Assembly (NCBI GenBank): GCA_038245435.1
Contig: JBBRSL010000038.1
Coordinates: 1-6,085, forward strand
Direction of reading: 5' to 3'
Source of the DNA: JBBRSL01 sp038245435
Lineage (GTDB): Bacteria > Patescibacteriota > Saccharimonadia > Saccharimonadales > CAIOMD01
Length of the DNA: 6,085 nt
The stretch's first letter is position 1, and each line of letters starts with the position of its first letter. A program made the position numbers and the translations under genes. Under the pieces are notes generated by a model, which saw only the letters and a list, made by a program, of their open reading frames with translations, did not search any database and was not told the DNA's origin. Positions 1-6,085 of this stretch are shown one piece after another.

Positions 1-1159
1 TAAGCTCTGCCGCACTGATAACTTGCGCATCTGATAACTTATATCCGTAACTAAAGAATGTTTCTTCATTAGGGAACGGGCGCCTAAACCCATTATCTAT
101 AACGTATATTCCACCTGACGGCGAAGATACTAAGTATCCATCTCGGTAGTGAACGTTATATGCCATTGGAAGGCCATCCGGAATAATTGCTAATGTACTC
201 GCTGTTATCGTAGAAACATTTGCCCATTTAAAGCCATTACTAATAAATGCAATTTCGCTAGGAATGGCTCGTTTTGTGCCACTATCGATAAAGTACACGC
301 CACCACCCACAATACTTACTAAATTACCAAATTGCGATGAGCCAAACCAGTCGTTAAAGTATCTCCAAAAATTTCGATTTCCGTATGCGCTACAATTATC
401 ACCCATGCCGTATAAGTTATTGAGTGCAGCTGCGTTTGGTGTGTAGGGGGTATATTTGTACAAAACAGCCGTTGCTTGGTTTTCTATGTTTACGCTTTTG
501 GTGCCACAGTTAGCATCCGGGCTGAGACGTATATTATTTATGCCCTTACCGTAAAAACTATAAAAATTAGCAGTGTCTATACCGTTATAATCATTACGAA
601 ATTGCCAAGCTGCACCAAATACTTGTTTGCCAAAGCCACCAGCGTTGCTGTTGCAAGCTGCTGTGTCGGGGCATAAGTAGCCAGTTGCTTTTGTGAACTG
701 GCTGAGCAGCGGCCAAGTGTCTGTTACTAAGCCTTGTTCTTTTTGTAACAATACAATCATTACTTGAGGGTTTATTCCATACGCCTGTGACGCCTCCCAT
801 ATAATTTGCGCAGCGCTTTTACCGCCCGCTATCGATACGGGCGCGTTGCCGCTAAACTGTCCAAAGTTATTTGCGCCAGTAGTGGTGTTTTCTTGGTAAT
901 CTTTTAGGCAGGTGTAGGGTGGTGGGTTACTTGCGTTATAGGCGCTGTGCCAAACTTCGCAAGTTGGCATTTTAGCATTCAAAAAATCTTGAATCTGCTG
1001 CATCGACATAGCGTTTTTATTTGTAAATATAAAGTCGTCAATTATGCGGCCCGGTTTAAAATCTGCGCCAGTAACTGCTTTTGCACTTAAGGGTGCGGCC
1101 AACATACTTACTGTGCTCACACAGGCGACAACCAATAAACCTATACGCGCTAATTTCAT
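1..1159 (-). CDS. Secreted lysozyme-like protein with C-terminal repeats (3' end outside window)
   Basis: 386 residues are visible with no stop before the window edge, so the C-terminus is missing. The start is ATG 1157-1159, preceded by GGAG (1168-1171) at 8 bases. Residues 1-28 look like a signal peptide: a basic start, a hydrophobic core and an AKA site before V29, so the protein is exported. Residues 35-275 form a globular domain with six cysteines (67, 84, 163, 169, 218, 256), an even number that suggests disulfides. Residues 128-145 (GINPQVMIVLLQKEQGLV) resemble the helix carrying the catalytic glutamate of lytic transglycosylases and lysozymes, with E141 in that place. The domain closes with NRNFWRYFNDWFG (261-273). 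Two copies of a 39-residue repeat follow. From memory, proteins of this type are common in Saccharibacteria, mostly unnamed. Cutting peptidoglycan, its own or a host cell's, is an inference; a binding-only role is possible. It is coupled to the upstream gene by an ATGA overlap. Confidence 0.85.
   Translation of the reverse strand, partial: MKLARIGLLVVACVSTVSMLAAPLSAKAVTGADFKPGRIIDDFIFTNKNAMSMQQIQDFLNAKMPTCEVWHSAYNASNPPPYTCLKDYQENTTTGANNFGQFSGNAPVSIAGGKSAAQIIWEASQAYGINPQVMIVLLQKEQGLVTDTWPLLSQFTKATGYLCPDTAACNSNAGGFGKQVFGAAWQFRNDYNGIDTANFYSFYGKGINNIRLSPDANCGTKSVNIENQATAVLYKYTPYTPNAAALNNLYGMGDNCSAYGNRNFWRYFNDWFGSSQFGNLVSIVGGGVYFIDSGTKRAIPSEIAFISNGFKWANVSTITASTLAIIPDGLPMAYNVHYRDGYLVSSPSGGIYVIDNGFRRPFPNEETFFSYGYKLSDAQVISAAEL
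2..307 (-). repeat. Tandem C-terminal protein repeat, two copies visible
   Basis: Residues 285-323 and 348-386 of the lysozyme-like protein align without gaps over 39 positions with about 16 identities and many conservative changes, at a period of 63 residues. The conserved frame is GG-[VI]-Y-x-I-D-x-G-x-[KR]-R-x-x-P-x-E, then F-x-S-x-G-[FY]-K, ending near A-x-x-L. The second copy runs to the window edge, so further copies may follow. The alternating hydrophobic pattern suggests beta strands, as in propeller-like or wall-binding repeats. That structural reading is inference. Confidence 0.7.
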
Positions 1160-1680
1160 TTTGCAAGCTCCACATTTTGTACTGCGCTAGCGCTGCCAAC
1201 GCTCACTTTAACGCTATACGTGCCGGCAGACGGTATATCTGATGCGAGCAAGGTAAAGCCAGAACAAGTAACTAGACCACTCTGCGCTGTTACTGCAGCA
1301 ATTTTTGTAATTACACTATACGTACCCTGCAATAACTCTAAAGTACAAGTACCCGTGGATGTACCGTAAACGAGAACACCAATATTAAGGTTTTTAGTTG
1401 ATGGATCTTGGTTAGCGCGGGTTATAGATACGGTAGCGTTGCTTGGTGACGGCGTTGATGGACTTGATTCTGCAGGATTTTTTTCGGAATTAACAGTAGG
1501 GTCGGGGGGTGAAGTTTGCGGCGTGTAGTCAACACTATTCACCGGTCGAGGAGTATTAACCACTGCAGGTACAGGTTTTACATAAAAATTAGTAACCTGT
1601 AATTTTTCTAAGCTAAAAATTAAAAATCCAATAGTGAGGATAGCTGTAGCAACGATTATGTAAATTTTATTATTTTTCAT
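1156..1680 (-). CDS. Membrane-anchored protein with Pro/Ser/Thr linker and beta-rich domain
   Basis: This 174-residue protein has no name I recognise. Residues 6-23 form one hydrophobic segment after a lysine-containing start (MKNNK), so it is probably an N-terminal membrane anchor with the rest outside the cell. Residues 38-82 are rich in Pro, Ser, Thr and Asn and look like an extended spacer. Residues 83-172 alternate polar and hydrophobic residues like an Ig-like or similar beta sandwich, with two cysteines (C112 in GTCTLELLQG, C139 in LVTCSGF) placed to form one disulfide. The start is ATG 1678-1680; no clear Shine-Dalgarno sequence precedes it, only an A-rich leader. Its TGA stop (1156-1158) overlaps the next ATG as ATGA, so the two are probably translated together and may act together at the surface. 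A periplasm-like or extracellular binding role is inference; no enzyme motif is visible. Confidence 0.8.
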   Translation of the reverse strand: MKNNKIYIIVATAILTIGFLIFSLEKLQVTNFYVKPVPAVVNTPRPVNSVDYTPQTSPPDPTVNSEKNPAESSPSTPSPSNATVSITRANQDPSTKNLNIGVLVYGTSTGTCTLELLQGTYSVITKIAAVTAQSGLVTCSGFTLLASDIPSAGTYSVKVSVGSASAVQNVELAK

Positions 1681-1707
1681 ACTTTTTATTTTAACTTTTG
1701 TAATTAA

Positions 1708-1737
1708 ACAATACCACTATCACCTCTGTTCTGTCAA
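1708..1737 (-). promoter_or_regulatory. Sigma-70-type promoter for the surface operon
   Basis: Read on the minus strand, a perfect TTGACA -35 box lies at 1732-1737 and a TATTGT -10 box (4 of 6 matches to TATAAT) at 1708-1713, with an 18-base spacer. Transcription would begin near 1700, leaving a leader of about 20 A/T-rich bases before ATG 1680. The site fills the 92-base gap between the divergent membrane-protein and FkbM genes. I see no equally good promoter for the plus-strand gene in the same gap. Confidence 0.6.
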
Positions 1738-1772
1738 GACTATTTCGAGCGATTCTGCTAAGGTTCAGCCTA

Positions 1773-2600
1773 GTGAATATTCCAAATGTGGCAATTATTA
1801 CAAGCCAAACGTATACTTATTTGCATATGCCAGAACACGGATCACTCAAGCACGGCTTAAAATATGTAAGTTACGCGCAGAATTTTGAGGATATAAAACT
1901 TTTTGGCTATTTTCATTTGTTAACAGAACCCGGATTTTATGTGGACGTAGGTGCCAACCATGAACTACATGATTCGGTTACGAAATTTTTTTATATTCGC
2001 GGTTGGCGTGGCATTAACATTGAGCCGCAAGCCGAACTGAAGCAAATTCTTGATGAACAAAGACCAGAAGATATAAACATTGCTGTAGGAATATCCGATA
2101 AACCTGGCAAGCTTAAGTTTCGCAAATACGATAGCGACGGCTTATCGACCTTTTCTACTACACTGCATAAGAGTTATGAAACAGGATATCAAGCGGCAGC
2201 TGTTTCGTACAAAGAATTAACTCTAAAGCTCGAAACACTTGCTTATGTTCTGGGTAAAAACCTAAAGAATAAAGATATTCACTTTTTGAAAGTTGATGTT
2301 GAGGGTTTTGAATATAATGTACTTAAAGGTAACAATTGGAAAAAGTATCGCCCTTGGGTCGTGTGCGTTGAATCAACAGGCGCAGATAAACGCTGGCAGC
2401 AAATACTCGAAAAGGAAGGTTATATAAGACACCTGTTTGATGGTCTAAATGATTATTATGTTGCCAATGAGCATTCAGACTTAATTGATAGTTATCATGC
2501 AATTGTTGCATCAGAGGTTATTAGGTATGATGTTGCCGGTTTGCCAGAAATGCGACTTACCCAAAAAATTAGAAACATTAAGAACTTAGTAAAAAAGTAA
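1773..2600 (+). CDS. FkbM-family SAM-dependent methyltransferase
   Basis: This 275-residue protein shows the FkbM pattern in order: VSYAQNFEDIKLF (32-44), the SAM-binding motif I FYVDVGAN (55-62), HDSVTKFFYIRGWRGINIEP (66-85) whose acidic end would contact the SAM ribose, and FLKVDVEGFEYNVLKG (171-186). Enzymes of this family use S-adenosylmethionine to O-methylate sugars or other hydroxyl groups, often in surface glycans or lipids. The substrate here cannot be read from sequence. The longest start is GTG 1773, with TAAGG (1759-1763) nine bases upstream; an in-frame ATG at 1827 would drop 18 residues that precede the conserved region and lacks an obvious ribosome binding site, so I prefer GTG. 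The C-terminus ends in a basic tail (TQKIRNIKNLVKK). It is followed after 35 bases by a sugar nucleotidyltransferase gene, which supports a glycan role. Confidence 0.87.
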   Translation: MNIPNVAIITSQTYTYLHMPEHGSLKHGLKYVSYAQNFEDIKLFGYFHLLTEPGFYVDVGANHELHDSVTKFFYIRGWRGINIEPQAELKQILDEQRPEDINIAVGISDKPGKLKFRKYDSDGLSTFSTTLHKSYETGYQAAAVSYKELTLKLETLAYVLGKNLKNKDIHFLKVDVEGFEYNVLKGNNWKKYRPWVVCVESTGADKRWQQILEKEGYIRHLFDGLNDYYVANEHSDLIDSYHAIVASEVIRYDVAGLPEMRLTQKIRNIKNLVKK

Positions 2601-2623
2601 TTTAGGTAAAGTACGATAAATCC

Positions 2624-2629
2624 AAGGAG
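2624..2629 (+). promoter_or_regulatory. Strong ribosome binding site of the ManC-like gene
   Basis: AAGGAG sits six bases before ATG 2636 in the 35-base gap after the FkbM gene. It fixes the start of the ManC-like protein. No promoter or terminator is evident in this gap, consistent with one transcript. Confidence 0.75.
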
Positions 2630-2635
2630 CTGAAT

Positions 2636-3718
2636 ATGAAGATAATAGTTACCGCCGGCGGACAAGGCACTAAAATGTGGCCGTATTCGCGTCAAGCCAT
2701 GCCCAAGCAATTCCAGCCAATTTTAAATGGTAAGTCGACGTTTCAGTACGGTATTGAAACATTTTTAAAGCAGTATTCGCCTGAAGATATATTTATTTCT
2801 ACAAAACGGAAGTTTATTAAGTATATAAGCGAACAAGCCCCACAAATTCCTCTAAAAAACTACATCGTAGAGCCTGATATTGCTAAAGATCGCGGCCCGG
2901 GCGAAGGCCTGGCATTTTTGACACTGAGTATGCGGCACCCAGATGAGCCTTTTTTTGTGTATCAGTCAGATATGGTGCGCGAACCGGAACAAGCATTTTT
3001 AAAGATGGTAAATGATGCTGAAACCCTAGCGATTAAGCAAAAAAAATTTATGACAGGCGGTATTAAAGCGACGAGTGCCAACATGGGTGCAGATTATTTG
3101 CAGCTTGGCGCACAGGTGCCCATGGATGGCGCGCAAGAGGTATACGCGATTGATAAGTTTCACTTTAGAAAAAACACCATACAAGAAACAAAAGAACTTG
3201 TTGAGAACTTTCATGTTGTATCTCATTGGAACCACACCTGCTGGTATCCAGACTTGATGCTTGATGCATATAAAAAGTATCGACCTGATTGGTACGAAAA
3301 GTTAATGCAAATAAAAGATGTTATAGGTAAACCGGGCGAAGATGAATCTATAAAAGCCATATACGAAACAATGGAAAAGGGCGCTACTGAAGAGGTGACG
3401 CGCAACGTTATGGATAGTGGCGATGCAATTGCCTTTTTATTGCCGTTTAGGGTTACCGATTTTGGTACCTGGGAATCCGTATACGATTACTTTTCTGACG
3501 GTGAGCAAAACTATTACGATGGTGAACTTGCATCGCATAATTCGACCGGTTCAATTATTAAAACGAGTAAAAAGAAGCTCGTTGCGATATCGAGCATTGA
3601 CGACTTAGTGGTAGTTGACACTGACGATGTGCTGTTAATAGTGCCCAGAAACAAGCTAGATTCTATTAAAGACCTACAGGCGGTTATTAACAAACAGAGT
3701 GGCGACAAATACCTATAA
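2636..3718 (+). CDS. ManC-like mannose-1-phosphate guanylyltransferase (divergent sugar nucleotidyltransferase)
   Basis: This 360-residue protein has the length of a stand-alone nucleotidyltransferase, without the C-terminal isomerase domain of bifunctional ManC. The N-terminal nucleotide-binding loop AGGQGTKMWPYSRQAMPKQF (7-26) is the clearest match to GGxGTRLWPLSR..PKQF, with K23... region PKQF intact and Lys replacing Arg in GTR. VEPDIAKDRGPGEG (78-91), the metal-site QSDM (110-113, normally PADH), WNHT (198-201, normally WNSG) and TDFGTWESVYDYF (274-286) follow in family order. The C-terminal part (around 305-352, DDLVVVDTDDVLLIVPR) matches the family's beta-helix-like tail. The expected reaction is GTP plus mannose-1-phosphate to GDP-mannose and pyrophosphate in the cytoplasm. 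The FxEKP sugar signature is degraded to HFRKN (176-180), so another sugar phosphate or nucleotide is possible. It lies in an operon with the FkbM methyltransferase. Confidence 0.8.
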   Translation: MKIIVTAGGQGTKMWPYSRQAMPKQFQPILNGKSTFQYGIETFLKQYSPEDIFISTKRKFIKYISEQAPQIPLKNYIVEPDIAKDRGPGEGLAFLTLSMRHPDEPFFVYQSDMVREPEQAFLKMVNDAETLAIKQKKFMTGGIKATSANMGADYLQLGAQVPMDGAQEVYAIDKFHFRKNTIQETKELVENFHVVSHWNHTCWYPDLMLDAYKKYRPDWYEKLMQIKDVIGKPGEDESIKAIYETMEKGATEEVTRNVMDSGDAIAFLLPFRVTDFGTWESVYDYFSDGEQNYYDGELASHNSTGSIIKTSKKKLVAISSIDDLVVVDTDDVLLIVPRNKLDSIKDLQAVINKQSGDKYL

Positions 3719-3771
3719 ATAAGAATTCACGTAGCAGTTTTCGATGAAGCTGTAAGAAATCTAGCTTAGAG

Positions 3772-5604
3772 CTATTCGACGGTAACGGATTTAGCAAGAT
3801 TACGTGGCATGTCTATATCGTGGCCAAGTTCGAGCGCAGTGTAGTAAGCAAACAGCTGTACGGCGATAGCTTCAAGGATTGGAATGAACTGATCTGCTGT
3901 TTTTGGTATTTCGATAATGTCATCAGCAAGTTTGCCTATTTTTTTTGCGTTATCTTTAGTCGCAACAACAATAATACGACCATTACGGGCTTTAATCTCT
4001 TGTAGGTTAGATAGCGTCTTTTCAATGAGCGCGTTACCGCCTGCAAGTGCGAAGGACGGGAAGTTAGGGTCAATCATAGCTAGCGGGCCGTGCTTCATTT
4101 CGCCAGCGGCGTAGCCTTCGGCATGAATGTAGCTGATTTCTTTTAGTTTAAGAGCGCCCTCTAGCGCAAGAGGGTATTCGTACCCGCGACCAATAAATAA
4201 AAAGTCACGGTGATGTGCGTATTTTTTTGCTACGTTCTGAATATGAGCAGCTTGTTTGAGTACGAGCTCGGCTTTTTTTGGCAGGTCAGCAAAGTCGGCG
4301 AGAAGACTTGAATAATTAGCCACTTTGCCTTTACCGAGCCACAAGGCAAGCAGCGCTAGCACTGAAACCTGGGCAATAAAGGCCTTGGTGCTGGCGACAG
4401 ATATTTCGGGCCCCGCATGGCAGTAAATACCGGCATCAGTCATGCGGGCGATGCTACTGCCTGGGGCATTGACGATACCGAGCCGCAGTATACCAGTGCC
4501 TTCTACTTTTTTAAGTGCCGCAATGGTGTCGGCGGTTTCACCACTTTGAGATATTGCTAGCAGCGCCGTATTGGGCCCCAAAGGCTCGTTGCGATATTTA
4601 AATTCGCTCGCTTGCTGTACTTCAACAGGTATACCCGCAAGATCTTCAAGCAAATATTCACCAACGAGGCCTGCGTAGTACGATGTACCGCAGGCGATGA
4701 TTATGATGCGATCTATGGTACGTAGCTGATTGGCAACGGATTCGATACCACCGAGCTTTGTCTCACTAGATTCGAGCTTGATGCGACCCAGAATCGCGTT
4801 TTGAATGGTTTGTGGCGCCTCGTGAATTTCTTTGAGCATGTAGTGGTCATAACCCGCTTTTGAGGTGGCAATATCATCTAAAATAATGTCTTCTTCAGTA
4901 CGTGTAACCTGTTTTTTGTTTTTAAAGTTCTTTATCCGGTAGCCTTTACGCTCGACTATAGCAAGTTCGTAATCTTCGAGGTATACGAGCTTTGTGGCGC
5001 CGTCTGCCACGGCTGAAGCATCCGACCCAACCATGTGGGCGTCTTTGCCAATACCGACGACCAGTGGGCTCGACAGCTTGGCGGCGTATATTTTGCCTGG
5101 TTCGTGGCTAGTGGTCATAGCAATGGCATAAGCACCTTCAAGTTCACTGACTGCGCGCTCGAAAGCTTCATCCATGTTATTAAGTTTTTTAAAATAGTAA
5201 TCAATAAAGTGGGGAATAACCTCAGTATCAGTGTTAGACACAAAGCCATAGCCGGCGCGTTCGAGTAATTTGCGAATATCGGCATGGTTTTCGATGATAC
5301 CGTTATGTGTTACAAAAATGGTATGTGCTTGGTTGTGGTGGGGATGTGCGTTCAGCTTTGTTGGCGCGCCGTGCGTCGCCCAGCGCGTATGGCCAATTGC
5401 GAGTGATGGTTTTACTGCTCGCAAGCCACCAAGTTCGGTTTCGAGAGCCTCAACGCGGCCAACTTGCTTAACGCTATGGAACATATTATCTGCCATAAAC
5501 GCTACGCCGGCAGAATCGTAGCCGCGATATTCTAAATTACGTAACCCCGTTAAAACGGGCTCAAGCGCATTACCTCTACCAACATAACCAACAATTCCAC
5601 ACAT
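3772..5604 (-). CDS. glmS: Glutamine--fructose-6-phosphate aminotransferase (isomerizing)
   Basis: The 610-residue protein is full length for GlmS. It makes glucosamine-6-phosphate and glutamate from fructose-6-phosphate and glutamine, the first step to UDP-GlcNAc for peptidoglycan and glycans, in the cytoplasm. The N-terminal glutaminase domain (2 to about 220) has the nucleophile Cys2 in MCGIVGYVG, RGYDSAG (27-33), HTRWATHG (72-79), NGIIEN (101-106) and NTDTE (124-128). Two SIS sugar-isomerase domains follow: ACGTSYYAG (304-312) and SQSGETADT (352-360), STKAF (405-409), then GRGYEYPLALEGALKLKE (472-489), KHGPLAMI (504-511) and the C-terminal DMPRNLAKSVTVE (598-610). The frame stays open to GTG 5610, but the ribosome binding site overlaps that codon and Cys would not be second, so ATG 5604 is the start. 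The stop is TAG at 3772-3774. It is convergent with the ManC-like gene, 53 bases away, and divergent from the antitoxin. Confidence 0.97.
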   Translation of the reverse strand: MCGIVGYVGRGNALEPVLTGLRNLEYRGYDSAGVAFMADNMFHSVKQVGRVEALETELGGLRAVKPSLAIGHTRWATHGAPTKLNAHPHHNQAHTIFVTHNGIIENHADIRKLLERAGYGFVSNTDTEVIPHFIDYYFKKLNNMDEAFERAVSELEGAYAIAMTTSHEPGKIYAAKLSSPLVVGIGKDAHMVGSDASAVADGATKLVYLEDYELAIVERKGYRIKNFKNKKQVTRTEEDIILDDIATSKAGYDHYMLKEIHEAPQTIQNAILGRIKLESSETKLGGIESVANQLRTIDRIIIIACGTSYYAGLVGEYLLEDLAGIPVEVQQASEFKYRNEPLGPNTALLAISQSGETADTIAALKKVEGTGILRLGIVNAPGSSIARMTDAGIYCHAGPEISVASTKAFIAQVSVLALLALWLGKGKVANYSSLLADFADLPKKAELVLKQAAHIQNVAKKYAHHRDFLFIGRGYEYPLALEGALKLKEISYIHAEGYAAGEMKHGPLAMIDPNFPSFALAGGNALIEKTLSNLQEIKARNGRIIVVATKDNAKKIGKLADDIIEIPKTADQFIPILEAIAVQLFAYYTALELGHDIDMPRNLAKSVTVE

Positions 5605-5609
5605 AGGCA

Positions 5610-5613
5610 CTCC
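5610..5613 (-). promoter_or_regulatory. Ribosome binding site that decides the glmS start
   Basis: GGAG on the minus strand lies five bases upstream of ATG 5604. It overlaps the alternative in-frame GTG 5608-5610, which therefore cannot be the initiator. With ATG 5604, methionine removal exposes the catalytic cysteine, as this enzyme family requires. Confidence 0.8.
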
Positions 5614-5631
5614 GATTAGTAATTAATAACT

Positions 5632-5637
5632 AGTATA
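5632..5637 (-). promoter_or_regulatory. Possible -10 box of glmS
   Basis: TATACT on the minus strand matches the -10 consensus at five of six bases and sits 27 bases before the glmS ATG, which would give a leader of about 20 bases. No good -35 box is found at 16-18 bases; that region is taken up by the inverted repeat at 5641-5660. The call rests on one box and on position only. Confidence 0.35.
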
Positions 5638-5640
5638 TAA

Positions 5641-5660
5641 GGTAGCGGCCTAAGCCTACC
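5641..5660. repeat. Imperfect inverted repeat upstream of glmS
   Basis: GGTA-GC-GGC-CTAA-GCC-TACC can fold into a seven-pair stem with a two-base bulge and a CTAA loop. It is G/C rich against an A/T-rich background and abuts the putative glmS -10 box. A DNA operator or a structure in a longer leader RNA are both possible. No run of T follows on either strand, so it is not a standard terminator. Confidence 0.4.
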
Positions 5661-5749
5661 CCGTAAAAATTGCTACAACAAGTTTGTTTTTTGCCAAGAA
5701 CAGTGTTTAAGCACCGAGCAGAAGTTTCGAAAAGAGGTAATACAGCTAC

Positions 5750-6015
5750 ATGTTATTGTAATTAACGCTAAACAACTAAGGGCAAACTTAGAGCAAACAT
5801 TTGACGCTGTTGCTAATGGCCAAGAAATTATTGTTACATACAGGACTAAGCCACCCATACGCATTACAAGTTTGAATTCGGCAAATACCGAAGCTAAAAA
5901 TCTTGAAGGCCTAGCGGTTTTTGATGCTGCACAAAAAAGTACATCGCCATACAGTGAACAGAAAACATTAAAACAGCTTGACGGCGAAACAATAAAGAAA
6001 AAATATGGCATCTAA
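5750..6015 (+). CDS. Phd/YefM-family antitoxin, body intact but start codon disrupted (possible pseudogene)
   Basis: The frame ending at TAA 6013-6015 encodes, from about 5755, an 86-residue protein beginning IVINAKQLRANLEQTF and continuing DAVANGQEIIVTYRTKP and IRITSL. This is the DNA-binding fold of Phd/YefM antitoxins (I-x-A-x-x-L-R-x-N-L, then A-x-G-x-x-I-x-V-T-x-R-x-K-P). The C-terminal 45 residues, charged and ending ETIKKKYGI, match the usual toxin-binding tail in style. Such proteins neutralise a partner toxin and repress their own operon. The frame is open from 5641, but has no ATG, GTG or TTG before the conserved region. ATG 5750-5752, with AAAGAGG (5731-5737) upstream, is one frame off and stops after three codons; one extra base after it would give a normal start. 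A rare ATT start (5755 or 5761), a real lesion or a sequence error are all possible. The partner toxin is not visible in the window. Confidence 0.6.
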
Positions 6016-6085
6016 AAAATAATTCTTGCAACATGCTATATCTGATCTTACTGTGCGCTTAATAGTGCAGTGGCATGAGAGTAAA
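6016..6085. other. Right-edge stretch without a callable gene
   Basis: An ATG at 6005-6007 overlaps the antitoxin end but meets TAA after five codons (6020-6022); the same frame is then open to the window edge (21 codons). Another ATG at 6075 (M-R-V-) starts a frame too short to judge. Either could belong to a partner toxin gene, but nothing here proves it. Confidence 0.3.

Noticed and set aside
264..800. Short open frames of 60-68 residues on both strands at the left side
   Set aside because: They overlap the long, motif-bearing minus-strand frame of the lysozyme-like protein and show no domain of their own.
3735..3774. Terminator between the convergent ManC-like and glmS genes
   Set aside because: CAGTTTT-CGAT-GAAGCTG (3735-3752) has two wobble pairs and TAGCT-TAG-AGCTA (3762-3774) only five pairs; neither is followed by a T run on either strand.
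5605..5749. glmS ribozyme or riboswitch in the glmS leader
   Set aside because: The likely leader is only about 20 bases and the whole gap to the antitoxin is under 150; only one small hairpin is present and no ribozyme core was recognised.
5673..6011. 112-residue minus-strand open frame
   Set aside because: It lies exactly opposite the Phd/YefM antitoxin body, is rich in Cys and Ser without a recognisable domain, and has no clear ribosome binding site; it is a shadow frame.
6050..6071. Hairpin ACTGTGC...GTGCAGT after the antitoxin
   Set aside because: Seven pairs with two wobbles, an eight-base loop and no T run; likely chance.
6075..6085. ATG starting M-R-V- as the start of a PIN toxin
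   Set aside because: Only three full codons are visible, there is no ribosome binding site, and it lies about 60 bases past the antitoxin; insufficient to call.

Overview
The window reads as a stretch of a Candidatus Saccharibacteria (TM7) or other Patescibacteria/CPR chromosome. This assignment is an inference. It rests on the truncated secreted protein at the left edge, whose opening motif (GRIIDDFIFTNKNAMS), conserved Cys pattern, lysozyme-like core and C-terminal GG-YxIDxG repeats are of a kind I associate with that phylum. Short gene spacing, a moderately AT-rich composition and a divergent stand-alone mannose-1-phosphate guanylyltransferase-like protein fit the same picture. The standard code works throughout.

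Layout: (1) positions 1-1680, minus strand, hold a two-gene surface operon. A small membrane-anchored protein with a beta-rich domain (1156-1680) is joined by an ATGA overlap to a large exported protein with a lysozyme-like domain (1-1159, C-terminus outside the window). A TTGACA promoter drives it. (2) Positions 1773-3718, plus strand, hold an FkbM-family methyltransferase and a ManC-like sugar nucleotidyltransferase, 35 bases apart and probably one transcript for surface glycan synthesis. (3) Positions 3772-5604, minus strand, hold a complete glmS, convergent with the glycan pair. The correct start is ATG 5604, which puts the catalytic cysteine second. (4) Positions 5750-6015, plus strand, hold a Phd/YefM-type antitoxin whose body is intact but which lacks a standard start codon in frame. 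The remaining 70 bases hold no gene that can be called.

Taken together, the genes serve the cell envelope: GlmS makes glucosamine-6-phosphate for amino sugars, the ManC-like enzyme would supply an activated sugar, the FkbM enzyme would O-methylate a glycan or similar molecule, and the left-hand operon places proteins on or outside the surface. The antitoxin remnant is unrelated accessory material. I saw no tRNA, rRNA, CRISPR array, insertion sequence or convincing intrinsic terminator.
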